Below, one piece after another: positions 15,844 through 25,028 of a stretch of DNA of 64,000 nt (positions are counted from its first letter, which is position 1; each line of letters starts with the position of its first letter). The stretch comes from Phytohabitans houttuyneae (GTDB lineage: Bacteria; Actinomycetota; Actinomycetes; Mycobacteriales; Micromonosporaceae), in contig NZ_BLPF01000002.1 of the NCBI RefSeq assembly GCF_011764425.1, positions 1,302,997 through 1,366,996 of the forward strand, given 5' to 3'. Both the position numbers and the translations under genes were made by a program. The notes under the pieces were generated by a model. The model worked only from the letters and a program-made list of their open reading frames with translations. It was not told where the DNA came from and searched no databases.

Positions 15844-17858
15844 ACCCGGTCGCGTCGGCGTTGGGCGGCGCCTTCATCCTGGCCGGGCTCGGTGCCCTGG
15901 CGGGGCTGGTGTCGCCGGCGCGGTGGCGTTCAGCCGCGGTCGGTATGGCGAGCGCTGCGGTGGGGGTGGCGGGCGCGGCGGCCGGGGTGGCGGCCGTGTC
16001 CGGCCGGCCGTGGCAGGCCTACCTGCCGGACGTGTTGCCGCTGTCCGGAGTCCGGTTGGCGGTCGATCCGCTGTCGGGTTGGCTGCTGTTGCTGGTCGGC
16101 GCGGTCGCCGCTGTTGTCGGCGTCTACACGGCCGGGTATGCCGGCCAGGGCGGCCATGGCCCGGCGGGCCGGGGCGCGCTGGCGGTGCTGCCGTTGTTCG
16201 TGGCATCGATGCTGCTGGTACCGGCGGCCGGCAGCGTGTCGACGTTCCTGCTCGGCTGGGAGCTGATGGCGGCAACGTCGCTGTTGCTGGTGCTGGCCGA
16301 GCATCGGCACAACCCGGCGGTGCGTTCGGCCGCGCTGTGGTACGCGGCGATGACGCAGGCCGGGTTTGTGAGTGTGCTGCTGGGCCTGACCTGGTTGGCG
16401 GCGGCCGGGACGGGGGAGTCGTTCGCGGCGATCCGGGCGGGCGGCGTGGACCTGCCGCCGGTGACCGCGAGCGGTGTTTTCCTGTTGTGCCTGGCGGGGT
16501 TCGCGTCGAAGGCCGGCGTGGTGCCGTTGCATCCGTGGCTGCCGCGGGCGCACGCGGAGGCGCCGTCGCACGTGTCGGCGTTGATGAGCGCCGCGATGGT
16601 CAAACTCGGTGTGTACGGGATCGTGCGGGTCGGGTTCGACCTGCTCGGCGGCGGCCCGCGGTGGTGGTGGCTGCTGCTTGGCGCGCTCGGCGCGGTCTCG
16701 GCCCTGTACGGGATCTTGCAGGCCGCGGTGGCCACTGACCTGAAGCGGCTGCTGGCGTTCTCCACCAGTGAGAACGTGGGTTTGATCCTGCTCGGGCTGG
16801 CAGCGGCCGGTGTGTGGTCCGGCGCCGGTGAGGGCGCGGTGGCGGGGGTCGCCTTAGCCGCGGCGTTGTTGCACATGGCCAACCACGCCGCGTTCAAGAC
16901 ATTGCTGTTCTGCGGTGCCGGGTCGGTGTTGCGCGCGACCGGCACCCGCGATCTGGACGCGTTGGGCGGGTTGTCCCGGCGGATGCCGGCGACCACGACG
17001 CTGTTCACCGTCGGGGCGCTGGGCGCGGCGGCGCTGCCACCGGGCAACGGGTTCGTCTCGGAGTGGTTGCTGCTGCAGGCGTTGCTGCACCAGGCCCCGC
17101 AGGCCGGTGCGGTGCTGACCGTGGCCGCACCGGTCGCGGTGGCCGTGGTGGCGTTGACCGCCGGGATCGGTGTGGCCACGTTTGTGAAGGTTCTGGGCAC
17201 GGGCTTTCTGGCCCGCCCGCGTGGCGACGGCGCGGCGGCGGCGGTCGAGTCGCCACGGTGGATGCTGGCCGGCATGGGGCTGGCCGCCGCGGGCTGCGCC
17301 GCCCTGGCGGTCGCGCCGGTGGTGGCGGCGCCGGCGCTGGACCGGGTGGCAAGCGGGTTGCGGGCCGGCCCGGCGCTGTTCGAGGGCGGCGGTGTCGACC
17401 TGCGGCTGGCCGGTATCGCCTCGACGCTGTCCCCGCTGTGGGTCGCGGTCGGCGTCGTCGCGCTGGCGGTGGCGACCGCGGTGGCGGGACGGGCGTTCGG
17501 TCGGGGGCGGCGGCGGGCGCCGGCCTGGGACTGCGGTGACGGGCCGTTGACCGCGCGGATGGAGTACACCGCGACGTCGTTCGCCGAGCCGTTACAGCGG
17601 GTTTTCGACGACGTGCTGGCGCCGGAACAGGACGTCGACGTGACGCATTCGGCCGAGTCGGCGTATCTGGTGCGGGCGGTGCAGTACCGGCGCCGGTTGC
17701 CGGACCGGATCGAGGCACGCCTGTACCGGCCGCTCGTGGCCGCGGTGGAGGCAGCCGGCCGGGCCGGTCGGCGGTTGGCGAATGGGAGCCTGCACCGGTA
17801 CCTGGCCTACATGCTCGCCGCGGTCGTGGCGGTCTTGGTCGCCGGGGTGATCCGGTGA
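15840..17858 (+). CDS. HyfB/NuoL-like proton-pumping membrane subunit
   Basis: A 672-residue antiporter-like subunit with about 14-16 membrane helices. The family core is clear: GWELMAATSLLLVLAEH, GFASKAGVVPLHPWLPRAHAEAPSHVSALMS with its conserved lysine, and the broken-helix channel region TDLKRLLAFSTSENVGLILLGL. The C-terminal part has a NuoL/HyfB-like extension (MEYTATSFAEPLQRVF). GTG 15840 overlaps the HyfI-type stop. It would move protons or Na+ across the membrane, coupled to the redox arm formed by the HyfI- and HyfG-type subunits. Confidence 0.9.
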   Translation: MNPVASALGGAFILAGLGALAGLVSPARWRSAAVGMASAAVGVAGAAAGVAAVSGRPWQAYLPDVLPLSGVRLAVDPLSGWLLLLVGAVAAVVGVYTAGYAGQGGHGPAGRGALAVLPLFVASMLLVPAAGSVSTFLLGWELMAATSLLLVLAEHRHNPAVRSAALWYAAMTQAGFVSVLLGLTWLAAAGTGESFAAIRAGGVDLPPVTASGVFLLCLAGFASKAGVVPLHPWLPRAHAEAPSHVSALMSAAMVKLGVYGIVRVGFDLLGGGPRWWWLLLGALGAVSALYGILQAAVATDLKRLLAFSTSENVGLILLGLAAAGVWSGAGEGAVAGVALAAALLHMANHAAFKTLLFCGAGSVLRATGTRDLDALGGLSRRMPATTTLFTVGALGAAALPPGNGFVSEWLLLQALLHQAPQAGAVLTVAAPVAVAVVALTAGIGVATFVKVLGTGFLARPRGDGAAAAVESPRWMLAGMGLAAAGCAALAVAPVVAAPALDRVASGLRAGPALFEGGGVDLRLAGIASTLSPLWVAVGVVALAVATAVAGRAFGRGRRRAPAWDCGDGPLTARMEYTATSFAEPLQRVFDDVLAPEQDVDVTHSAESAYLVRAVQYRRRLPDRIEARLYRPLVAAVEAAGRAGRRLANGSLHRYLAYMLAAVVAVLVAGVIR

Positions 17859-18796
17859 ACGCGTGGGTGTCGGCCATCGCGCAGGTGGTGCTCGTCGCGG
17901 CTGCGGCGCCGTTGGTGATCGGCCTGATGCGCGGTGTGCGGGCGCGGTTGGAAGGCCGCGCCGGCGGCCGCCTGGTGCAGCCGTGGCGGGACCTGCGCAA
18001 GCAGCTGCGCAAGGAGCCGGTTATCCCGGCCGACGCCGGCATTTTCTTCATCGCCGCCCCGCTGGTGCTGGTGGCCACCAGCGTGCTGGTCGCCGGCGTC
18101 GCACCTTTTCTGTCCACGGTCGGTCCGCTGCCGGGGGTGGCCGACCTCGTCGTGGTGGTCGGGCTGCTGCTGCTCGGCGCGGCGGCGCTCGCACTGGCCG
18201 GGCTGGACACCGGCACCGCGTTCGGTGGGATGGGCGCCAGCCGGGAGGTGACCATCGCGGCGCTGGTCGAGCCGACCGCGCTGTTGGCGGTGTTCGCGCT
18301 CTCCACACGGGTCGGTTCCACCGACCTTGGTCGGATCGTCGCGGCCGGTGCCACCGACCCGGCACTGGTGTTCACCCCGGCCAGCGCCCTTGCCGCCGCC
18401 GCCTTGGGGGTCGCCGCACTCGCCGAGGCCGGGCGGCTGCCAGTGGACAACCCCGCCACGCACCTGGAGCTGACCATGGTGCACGAGGCCATGGTGCTCG
18501 AGTACGCCGGCCGGGACCTGGCCCTGGTGGAGTGGGCGGCGGCGATGCGGCTGAGCATCCTGCTCGGTCTGCTGGCCAACCTGTTCATCCCGTGGGGCGT
18601 GGCCACCAACCCGCGGCCGGCCGCCCTCGCCCTGGCCGCGGGGGTGTTCGTGGTCAAGGTGGCCGGCCTGGCCGCCCTGGTGGCGGCCGGCGAGGTGTTC
18701 GTGGCCAAGCTTCGGCTGTTTCGAGTACCGGAGCTGCTGGCCGGCTCGTTCGTGCTGGGCCTGCTTGCCGTGATCGCCTCGTCCGTGCTGGCCTGA
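17855..18796 (+). CDS. HyfC/NuoH-like membrane subunit
   Basis: A 313-residue multi-pass subunit of the NuoH/HyfC family, which anchors the peripheral arm to the membrane arm. Conserved blocks are GRRLVQPWRDLRKQLRKEP-like sequence near residue 30, ALAGLDTGTAFGGMGASREV in the middle, and RLPVDNPATHLELTMVHEAMVLEYAG with its acidic residues. GTG 17855 overlaps the preceding stop by four bases. Length fits HyfC. Confidence 0.9.
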   Translation: MNAWVSAIAQVVLVAAAAPLVIGLMRGVRARLEGRAGGRLVQPWRDLRKQLRKEPVIPADAGIFFIAAPLVLVATSVLVAGVAPFLSTVGPLPGVADLVVVVGLLLLGAAALALAGLDTGTAFGGMGASREVTIAALVEPTALLAVFALSTRVGSTDLGRIVAAGATDPALVFTPASALAAAALGVAALAEAGRLPVDNPATHLELTMVHEAMVLEYAGRDLALVEWAAAMRLSILLGLLANLFIPWGVATNPRPAALALAAGVFVVKVAGLAALVAAGEVFVAKLRLFRVPELLAGSFVLGLLAVIASSVLA

Positions 18797-18812
18797 CCTC
18801 CGGGAGCCTGCC

Positions 18813-19460
18813 ATGACCGACCAGCTGCTCAACCTCGCTTGTGGACTGTTCCTGCTCACCGCCATCGGTGTGCTCTGGCGCCGGGAACTGGCGGCGCTGA
18901 TCACGCTGCTGACCGTCCAGGGGGCGGCCCTGACCGGTATCGCGGTGCTGTTCGCGGTCGACCACCGGCACCCGGAGGCGTTCGTGGTGGCGGCCATGGT
19001 CGGGGTCCTCAAGGTCGGTGTCCTGCCGTGGCTGCTGCGCCGGGTGCTGGCCCGGGTCCCCGAAGCCAGAGAAACCGCCCCACTGGTCAACGTCGCGGCG
19101 TCCCTGCTGGCCGCGGCGGCGCTGACCCTGCTGGCCTACGCGGCGGCGCGGCCACTGGTCAACCTGGCGCCGTCACCGACCGCCCGGGCCGCGCCGGTCG
19201 GCCTCGCCGTGGTGCTGATCGGATTCCTTCTCGCGGCCACCCGCCGCCGGGCCATCTCCCAGATCGTCGGCCTGCTGCTGATCGACAACGGTGTGGCAGC
19301 GGTCGCGTTCCTGGCCACCGGCGGGGTTCCGCTGGTCGTCGAGCTAGGGGTGTCGGCGGACCTGCTGCTGGCGGTGCTGGTGCTGCAGGTGCTCACCGCG
19401 CGGCTGCGGGCCGTGTTCGGGCGTACCGACCTGGACGACCTACGAGGGTTGCGCGACTGA
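18813..19460 (+). CDS. HyfE-like membrane subunit
   Basis: A 215-residue hydrophobic protein with about seven helices. It corresponds to HyfE, a fusion-like relative of the small NuoK/MrpC subunits; the segment QIVGLLLIDNGVAAVAFLATGG matches the conserved glycine and glutamate/aspartate-bearing helix of that group. ATG 18813 has a GGGAG element 8 bases upstream. The stop overlaps the next start (TGATG), so it is translationally coupled to the HyfF-like gene. Confidence 0.85.
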   Translation: MTDQLLNLACGLFLLTAIGVLWRRELAALITLLTVQGAALTGIAVLFAVDHRHPEAFVVAAMVGVLKVGVLPWLLRRVLARVPEARETAPLVNVAASLLAAAALTLLAYAAARPLVNLAPSPTARAAPVGLAVVLIGFLLAATRRRAISQIVGLLLIDNGVAAVAFLATGGVPLVVELGVSADLLLAVLVLQVLTARLRAVFGRTDLDDLRGLRD

Positions 19461-20971
19461 TGACAGAGGCACTCGACGTGTTCGCGCTGCACCTTCCGCT
19501 GGCCGCGCCGCTGGCCGCCGCCGCGGTCGCCGCGCTGCGCGGCCGGGCCGTGGCCGCCTGGGCCGGGGTGGCCGCTGCCGTGGGCATCCTCGCCGCCGCC
19601 GTGTGGCTCGCCCGCACTGTCCATGCTGGACAGCAGGTCGGCTACGGGTTGCTGCGCGCGGACGCGCTGACCGCGTTCATGCTCATCGTCATCGGTGCGG
19701 TCGCCGCCATCGCCTGCTGGGCCGGAGTGCACCACCTGGCCGCCGAGGCCGCCGCCGGCGCCGCCACAGCGGGCACCGCGCGCCGCTACCTGATCCTGGT
19801 CCAGCTGTTCCTGGCCGCGATGAGCCTGGCGGTCCTGGCCGACAACCTGGGCCTGCTGTGGGTGGCGGTGGAGGCCACCACCATCGTCACCGCGTTCCTG
19901 GTCGGTCACCGGCGCAGCCGGGCCAGCGTGGAGGCCGCCTGGAAGTACGTGGTGCTGTGCTCGATCGGCATCGCGGTGGCGTTCCTGGGTACCGTCTGCG
20001 TGTACGCCGCCGCGGTCGCTGCCGGCGGCCACGGCGCCGCCGCCCTCGACTGGACCTACCTGACCGGCCACGCCGCCGGCCTCGACGCGGACCTGATCCG
20101 GCTCGCCACCGGCCTGGTGCTGGTCGGCTTCGGCACCAAGGCCGGCCTGGCCCCGATGCACGCCTGGCTGCCCGACGCGCACAGCCAGGCACCCGCCCCG
20201 GTCTCGGCGCTCATGTCGGGGGTTCTGCTGTCGGTCGCGTTCTACGCGATCTGGCGGTACAAGGCGATCACCGACAGCGTCATCGGCCCCGGCTACACCC
20301 GCACCCTGCTGCTGGTCGCCGCCCTGGCCTCGATCGCCGCCGCCGCGCTCCTGCTGATCAGCCAGCGCGACTACAAACGGATGCTGGCCTACTCCTCGAT
20401 CGAGCACATGGGACTTGTCGCCCTCGGCACCGCCACGGGCAGCCGCCTGGCGATCACCGCCGTCCTGGTGCACGTGCTCGGCCACGGCCTGAGCAAGGCC
20501 GTCGCCTTCTGCGGCGCCGGTCAACTGCTGCGCCTGTCCGGCAGCAGCCGCATCGCCGCCGTCCGCGGGCTCTCCGCCCGCCGGCCAGCCCTCGCCGTCG
20601 TCTTCGGGTTGGCGCTGCTGGCGTTGCTCGGCCTTCCCCCGTTCAGCCTCTTCGCCTCCGAACTCGGCATCGCCCGGGCCGGCCTGGCCGCCGGCCAGGG
20701 CTGGGCCGTCGCCGCCACGTTCGCGCTCGTCCTGGTCGCCTTCGCGGCTATCGTCCGGCACAGCACCGGCATCCTGCTCGGCCCACCTGACCCGGCCACC
20801 CAGGAGCCGGCCACTCAGGAGCCGGCCACCGCGCCCACGCTCGCGGCCCGGCCGGCAGCGATCGTGCCGCTCGCCGTCGGCCTGGCCGCCGCAGCCGCCC
20901 TCGGCATCAGCCTCGGGCCGCTAAACGAGCTCCTGCAAACCGCCACCGACATCATCGTGCAGGACAGGTAA
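19460..20971 (+). CDS. HyfF/NuoN-like proton-pumping membrane subunit
   Basis: A 503-residue second antiporter-like subunit (HyfF type). It shows GLLWVAVEATTIVTAFLVGH, VLVGFGTKAGLAPMHAWLPDAHSQAPAPVSALMSG with the channel lysine, and ISQRDYKRMLAYSSIEHMGLVALG. Start ATG 19460 overlaps the preceding stop; a longer open frame to 18839 is only a shadow of the upstream gene. The C-terminal tail contains a short repeated P-A-T-Q-E motif. With the HyfB-like protein it gives the complex two predicted ion channels. Confidence 0.9.
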   Translation: MTEALDVFALHLPLAAPLAAAAVAALRGRAVAAWAGVAAAVGILAAAVWLARTVHAGQQVGYGLLRADALTAFMLIVIGAVAAIACWAGVHHLAAEAAAGAATAGTARRYLILVQLFLAAMSLAVLADNLGLLWVAVEATTIVTAFLVGHRRSRASVEAAWKYVVLCSIGIAVAFLGTVCVYAAAVAAGGHGAAALDWTYLTGHAAGLDADLIRLATGLVLVGFGTKAGLAPMHAWLPDAHSQAPAPVSALMSGVLLSVAFYAIWRYKAITDSVIGPGYTRTLLLVAALASIAAAALLLISQRDYKRMLAYSSIEHMGLVALGTATGSRLAITAVLVHVLGHGLSKAVAFCGAGQLLRLSGSSRIAAVRGLSARRPALAVVFGLALLALLGLPPFSLFASELGIARAGLAAGQGWAVAATFALVLVAFAAIVRHSTGILLGPPDPATQEPATQEPATAPTLAARPAAIVPLAVGLAAAAALGISLGPLNELLQTATDIIVQDR

Positions 20972-20974
20972 GCA

Positions 20975-22471
20975 ATGACCGAGGCACACCCCATCCCACC
21001 GGCCACAGCCGTCGAGGTCAGCGCCGGCGAACTGGCCGAGCGGGCCGGCCACCTGCTGGCCGGCGGCGCCCGGCTCGCGCTGGTCGCCGCCCACCAGGAC
21101 CCGGACACCATCCGGATCGTGTACCTGTTCACCTCCGGACCCCCCGACCAGCGCACCGAGCTGCACCTGCGCACCGCACCGGACCGCCCGGCCGTACCGA
21201 GCCTGGCCGCCGTATCTTTCCCGGCCGGGCGTTTCGAACGCGAGATGCACGACCTGTACGGCGTCCAACCGGACAACCACCCACTGCCACGCCGGCTGGT
21301 CCGCCACCCCCACTGGCCCGCCGGCTGGTACCCGATGCGCGCCGACGCCGGGCCCCGACCGCCCCTGGCCGAGTCCGAACCGTTCCCGTTCGTCACCGTG
21401 CAAGGCGCCGGCGTCTACGAGATCCCGGTCGGACCGGTACACGCCGGACTGATCGAACCGGGCCACTTCCGGTTCTCCGTGGTTGGCGAAACCATCCTCA
21501 AACTCAAGGCCCGCCTCTGGTACGTCCACAAGGGAATCGAGAAACTGTTCGAAGGGCAGACCGTATACTCGCGTGTCGCGCTCGCCGAGCGGATCAGCGG
21601 CGACACCTCCGCCGGGCACGCCCTCGCCTACAGCCTGGCTGTCGAAGACGCCCTGGCCGTCGCCGTCCCCGCCCGCGTGCAACGCGCCCGGGCCGCCCTG
21701 CTCGAACTGGAACGGCTGCACAACCACGTCGCCGACCTCGGCGCCATCTGCAACGACGTCGGCTACGGCATCGCGCACGCACACACCCAACGCATCCGTG
21801 AACGACTGCTCCGCCTCAACCAGGCCACCACCGGACACCGCCTGCTGCGCGGCGGCATCTTCCCCGGCGGCGTACACCTGCGCACCGTCCCCGACCCGGC
21901 CACCGTGCACGCCGTCGCCGACGACATCGCCGAGATCGTCGCGATCGCGCTCAACCAGACCGTGGTCCGGGACCGGCTCACCGGCACCGCCGTGCTCGGC
22001 CTCCGGCAAGCCGCCGACATCGGCTGCCTCGGCTACGTCGCCCGCGCCAGCGGCATGCCCTTCGACGCCCGCACAGCCCACCCGCACACCCACCTGGACA
22101 ACCTCAGCACCCCAGTCCACCAGGACGGCGACGTACTGGCCCGCTTCCTGGTCCGGGCGGACGAGATCCGCGCCTCAGCCGCGCTGCTCGCCGGGCTGCT
22201 GCCAACCCTCACACCCGGCCCGACCACCGCCGGCCCACAGCCACGACATGACCGACCTACCTCGGGAGTCGGGATCGTCGAAGGCTGGCGCGGCACCATC
22301 ACCCACCGCGTCGAGATACGACCCGACGGCACCCTCGCCCGCGCGAAGATCGTCGACCCCTCGTTTTTCAACTGGCCGGCGTTGCCGGTCGCCCTCGCCG
22401 ACACGATCGTTCCGGACTTCCCGCTGACTAACAAGAGCTTCAACCTCTCCTACGCCGGCAACGACCTATGA
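20975..22471 (+). CDS. HyfG/HycE-like large subunit lacking NiFe ligands
   Basis: A 498-residue fusion of a NuoC-like domain (residues ~1-130, with FPAGRFEREMHDLYG) and a NuoD/49-kDa-like domain. The latter has PVGPVHAGLIEPGHFRFSVVGE, LWYVHKGIEKLFEG, LERLHNHVADLGAICNDVGYG and VGIVEGWRGTITHRVEI. In NiFe hydrogenases the first ligand pair lies where this protein reads ERISGDTSAGHA and the second near the C-terminus, where this reads SFNLSYAGNDL. All four cysteines are missing, so no NiFe centre can form. The protein therefore belongs to an Ehr-type (hydrogenase-related) complex, perhaps acting on a quinone or another partner. It starts 3 bases after the HyfF-type stop. Confidence 0.9.
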   Translation: MTEAHPIPPATAVEVSAGELAERAGHLLAGGARLALVAAHQDPDTIRIVYLFTSGPPDQRTELHLRTAPDRPAVPSLAAVSFPAGRFEREMHDLYGVQPDNHPLPRRLVRHPHWPAGWYPMRADAGPRPPLAESEPFPFVTVQGAGVYEIPVGPVHAGLIEPGHFRFSVVGETILKLKARLWYVHKGIEKLFEGQTVYSRVALAERISGDTSAGHALAYSLAVEDALAVAVPARVQRARAALLELERLHNHVADLGAICNDVGYGIAHAHTQRIRERLLRLNQATTGHRLLRGGIFPGGVHLRTVPDPATVHAVADDIAEIVAIALNQTVVRDRLTGTAVLGLRQAADIGCLGYVARASGMPFDARTAHPHTHLDNLSTPVHQDGDVLARFLVRADEIRASAALLAGLLPTLTPGPTTAGPQPRHDRPTSGVGIVEGWRGTITHRVEIRPDGTLARAKIVDPSFFNWPALPVALADTIVPDFPLTNKSFNLSYAGNDL

Positions 22472-22821
22472 CCACACCCCGCGCCAGCGACCCTCACTGC
22501 CGGTTCGCCGAGCCAGCCCGGCGGGCGGCCTGGCACACCTACCTCACGCTCACCTGCGACCTGCTACCGGCCCTGGACAGCGACCCAGCCGACACCGGCC
22601 GGACCGGTGCCTGCCTCACCCAGGTGATCTCCCGGATCCTGATCTGGGCGCCGGCTTGGGGTCCACCGGGCGCGGTACTGGCCGCCGCCACCTATACCGC
22701 GCAGCGGCTGCACCGCGACGGCGACCACCTGCACCTCGCCCGGCTGCTTCGCGTGCTGGCCAGACGACTGTTCAGCCTCTCCAGCGGACGCACCGGACGG
22801 CCCCGCCCACGGCCGACCTGA
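22468..22821 (+). CDS. Hypothetical protein, paralogue of the gene at 13941
   Basis: A 117-residue helical protein whose ATG overlaps the HyfG-type stop (ATGA), making it the last gene of the operon. By eye it aligns with the 13941-14351 product over ~95 residues (AWHTYLTLTCDLLPAL, RILIWAPAWGPPGAVLAAAT, DGDHLHLARLLRVLARRLFSLS). No family is recognised. Translational coupling to the large subunit suggests a complex-specific accessory or assembly protein. The following 22822-23309 stretch holds no supported gene. Confidence 0.72.
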   Translation: MTTPRASDPHCRFAEPARRAAWHTYLTLTCDLLPALDSDPADTGRTGACLTQVISRILIWAPAWGPPGAVLAAATYTAQRLHRDGDHLHLARLLRVLARRLFSLSSGRTGRPRPRPT

Positions 22822-23179
22822 ACCAGCGGTGCGGGGTGGTCAAAGACCGCTACGACCACAGCCACGCCGCGCGACTCATGGCCATCGCCAAGTCCGCCTT
22901 CCCAGGACTACGCCGTCAACGCCCCGGCGTCCGGGTGGCTGCTTGGGTGGGCGTACCGGCCGGTTCGGCTCATCGGGCACCACGCAGGCCCGATCACCAG
23001 ATCGGCAGAACGGGGTCGGGCGTGGCCGGTAACCTCCGCATGGGCGGTAACAGTGAGGGCGGGCAAGCCCGGCTCGATGATTCGCTGCTGCGCCGTAAGG
23101 TCGAACGCGCCGCGATGACAGTGGTCCACCGGTGGCTTGTCAGCCAAGGACCGGTCGCCGCAGTATCAGGGACTCACTC

Positions 23180-23193
23180 TCTGCCGCGATCCG
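23180..23193 (+). repeat. Copy of dispersed 14-mer TCTGCCGCGATCCG
   Basis: The same 14 bases occur at 43959-43972 and 53646-53659, each in a gene-free stretch of the accessory part of the window. The role is unknown; it may be a remnant of a mobile element end. Confidence 0.4.
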
Positions 23194-23309
23194 CTTGTTG
23201 CGGAGAGTGGTAGGTCGAGTCCCGGACATTGGTAGGGGTCGGTTGAGATGCATGGCCGCTGCGGCGCTGTAGCCAGCTGATGACACTGGCTCCGGCCCGT
23301 GGGCAGGAC

Positions 23310-23864
23310 TCATCTGCGGCTGTCTCGCAGGGCGGGCGGAGGGCAACTCTTGACGGCGGCTGCGATCTGTAGGGCGGCCTGGGCGGGCGTGAGGTGTGCG
23401 GTGTCGATGACGACATCGGCCTCGTTGTGTAGCCACGTGCGGGCTGCCTCGGCGTAAGGCTCAAGGTGTTTTAGGCGGAACGGTGAGGGGATGGGGTGTT
23501 CTGCCTCGATGCGCCGACGGAGGGTGTCTTGGTCAGCGTGGAGGACGAAGTGCCTGACCGGGATGGTGTGGTGGGCCAGCCCGGTGCTGATTTCGCACCA
23601 GTACTGCTCGACCAGGACCGTCATGGGCATCACCAGGGTGCCGCCGGTGTAGTCGAGTACCCGGCGGGCGGTCTCGACGACGAGTTGCCGCCACGGCGGC
23701 CAGTGTTGGAAGTTGTCCGTCTCGGGCAGCCCTGGCGTGATGTCCATGAGTGTCTCGCCGACCTTCTCGGCGTCGAAGATGCGTGAATCCGGGATTAGTT
23801 GCCGCACGAGTGCACTGGTTGTTGTCTTGCCTGCACCGTGGGTGCCATTGATCCATACGATCAC
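23310..23864 (-). CDS. P-loop kinase-like protein (TmrB/AAA type)
   Basis: A ~184-residue nucleotide-binding protein. Starting at GTG 23864 it reads VIVWINGTHGAGKTTTSALV, a Walker A motif in the setting seen in TmrB-like and related nucleotide kinase-fold proteins. It continues with DAEKVGETLMD, a helical lid, HADQDTLRRRIEAEHP and a C-terminal ADVVIDTAHLTPAQAALQIAA segment as in small P-loop kinases. The substrate is unknown; TmrB relatives give tunicamycin resistance, but that function is not implied. The frame is open upstream to 24071, so a longer N-terminus is possible. Confidence 0.75.
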   Translation of the reverse strand: MIVWINGTHGAGKTTTSALVRQLIPDSRIFDAEKVGETLMDITPGLPETDNFQHWPPWRQLVVETARRVLDYTGGTLVMPMTVLVEQYWCEISTGLAHHTIPVRHFVLHADQDTLRRRIEAEHPIPSPFRLKHLEPYAEAARTWLHNEADVVIDTAHLTPAQAALQIAAAVKSCPPPALRDSRR

Positions 23865-24154
23865 GGGACCCGATGGTAGCGCTGCGTGGGCTACGGAAGG
23901 CGGCGTGGCAGACGCCGGAACGGGTTCGTTGAGTCGGCGGCCAGCGCCGCGGCGAGCGTCCGGGTCTTCTCGTCGCTGTCTCGCTGGCCGCGCGAAAATG
24001 TGGGCAGGGCGGACGGCCCGCGAGCCGCTACCCGGGCCGAGGTTTGGCGACATGATCGTCCGCTCTCTCATCGAGGTCGGCGCTGACCGCGACCGCTGGT
24101 GCTGGGGCGTTACCGTGGTGCCGCGTTGACCTCAGGCGATCGGGAGGCTTCAGG

Positions 24155-24760
24155 GTGGCGACTGTGGATCAGATCCTGGCCTCTGTTGCCGAACGGCTGC
24201 GTGGCCGGCCCGTACCTGATGATCTGCGGCGGCTCGCGGCGATCCAGGCCGAGCGGCCCGCGGACGCCGGGCGGTCGCGGGATCCGCTGCTGCACACCGG
24301 GACGGTGATCTTCGAACCGGGTGAGTCCCACGCCCTGCTCGATCACAGCTACCTCAACGACAACGATCGCGCGGACCCCGACATCATGGCCAACATCGCC
24401 GCGATCGATACCGTGCTCCCACATGCGGCGTGGATCGGCACACTGGTGGACGGCGACGTGGTCGGCTACTGGCTGCACCCCGACGAACCGGTCGGCGAGC
24501 CACCGCTGGTCGTCACATTCAGCACCGAGGGCGAGTTCGACATCCAGCCCGGCGAATCGCTTGTGGAGGCGGTGATCTACCACTACGCCGGATATGAGGA
24601 CGACCGGTTCGCCGCGGTCGCGGACCTGTATGAGGCGCACGGGCTGCCGATAACCGCGCGGCGAGCGGACGACCTGCTCTACCGTCGGGCGGTCGTCAAC
24701 CCGGGCGTGCTGCACAGCAAGCGGTACGAGCAGGAGTGCGCGGCCCGCGGCCTGAGCTAG
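24155..24760 (+). CDS. Hypothetical protein, SMI1/KNR4-like appearance (201 aa)
   Basis: A soluble 201-residue protein from GTG 24155, with GGGAGG about 14 bases upstream. The sequence contains LPHAAWIGTLVDGDVVGYWLHPD and PPLVVTFSTEGEFDIQPGESLVEAVIYH. These segments vaguely recall SUKH (SMI1/KNR4) immunity-like proteins, but I cannot assign a family with confidence. Base composition matches its neighbours. It stands alone between the P-loop gene and a decayed acetyltransferase. Confidence 0.6.
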   Translation: MATVDQILASVAERLRGRPVPDDLRRLAAIQAERPADAGRSRDPLLHTGTVIFEPGESHALLDHSYLNDNDRADPDIMANIAAIDTVLPHAAWIGTLVDGDVVGYWLHPDEPVGEPPLVVTFSTEGEFDIQPGESLVEAVIYHYAGYEDDRFAAVADLYEAHGLPITARRADDLLYRRAVVNPGVLHSKRYEQECAARGLS

Positions 24761-24773
24761 CCAGGCCAGGGGT

Positions 24774-25019
24774 GTGCCAGGACTGTGGACATTCGCCGCC
24801 AAGGGATTCGAATCGGGACTCGCGCCCATCCCCGGCGACACAGACGTCGACGTCTCGTTCGTCACCACCAGCGAGTCGGCGCGCCGTCGTGGTCTGGCTA
24901 CGACTGTGCTGCGGCAGACACTCGCTGGCGCTACAGCCCGCGGGTTCGTCACCGCAAGCCTCCAGTCAACCGCGATGGGTACCGACACGCTGAGCACAAC
25001 CATCCGGACATGCCGATGA
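24774..25019 (+). pseudogene. GNAT acetyltransferase remnant
   Basis: The segment VDVSFVTTSESARRRGLATTVLRQTLAGATARGFVTASLQSTAMG carries the GNAT acetyl-CoA loop (RRRGLAT) and the following strand. The homology then breaks off into unrelated sequence and a stop. The N-terminal half of a GNAT domain is missing. It looks like a decayed fragment, not a working enzyme. Confidence 0.55.
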
Positions 25020-25028
25020 GAGAATGCT

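Noticed and set aside
17005-20761. Long antisense frames over the Hyf-like operon (567 and 541 codons)
   Set aside because: Low-complexity P/R/A/T or G/D/Q-rich shadows of the conserved plus-strand subunits.
20975-22471. A true NiFe hydrogenase large subunit
   Set aside because: All four nickel-binding cysteines are absent and no maturation genes are present.
23161-23260. Possible tRNA because of GGTCGAGTCCC-like string
   Set aside because: No cloverleaf or acceptor stem could be drawn around it.
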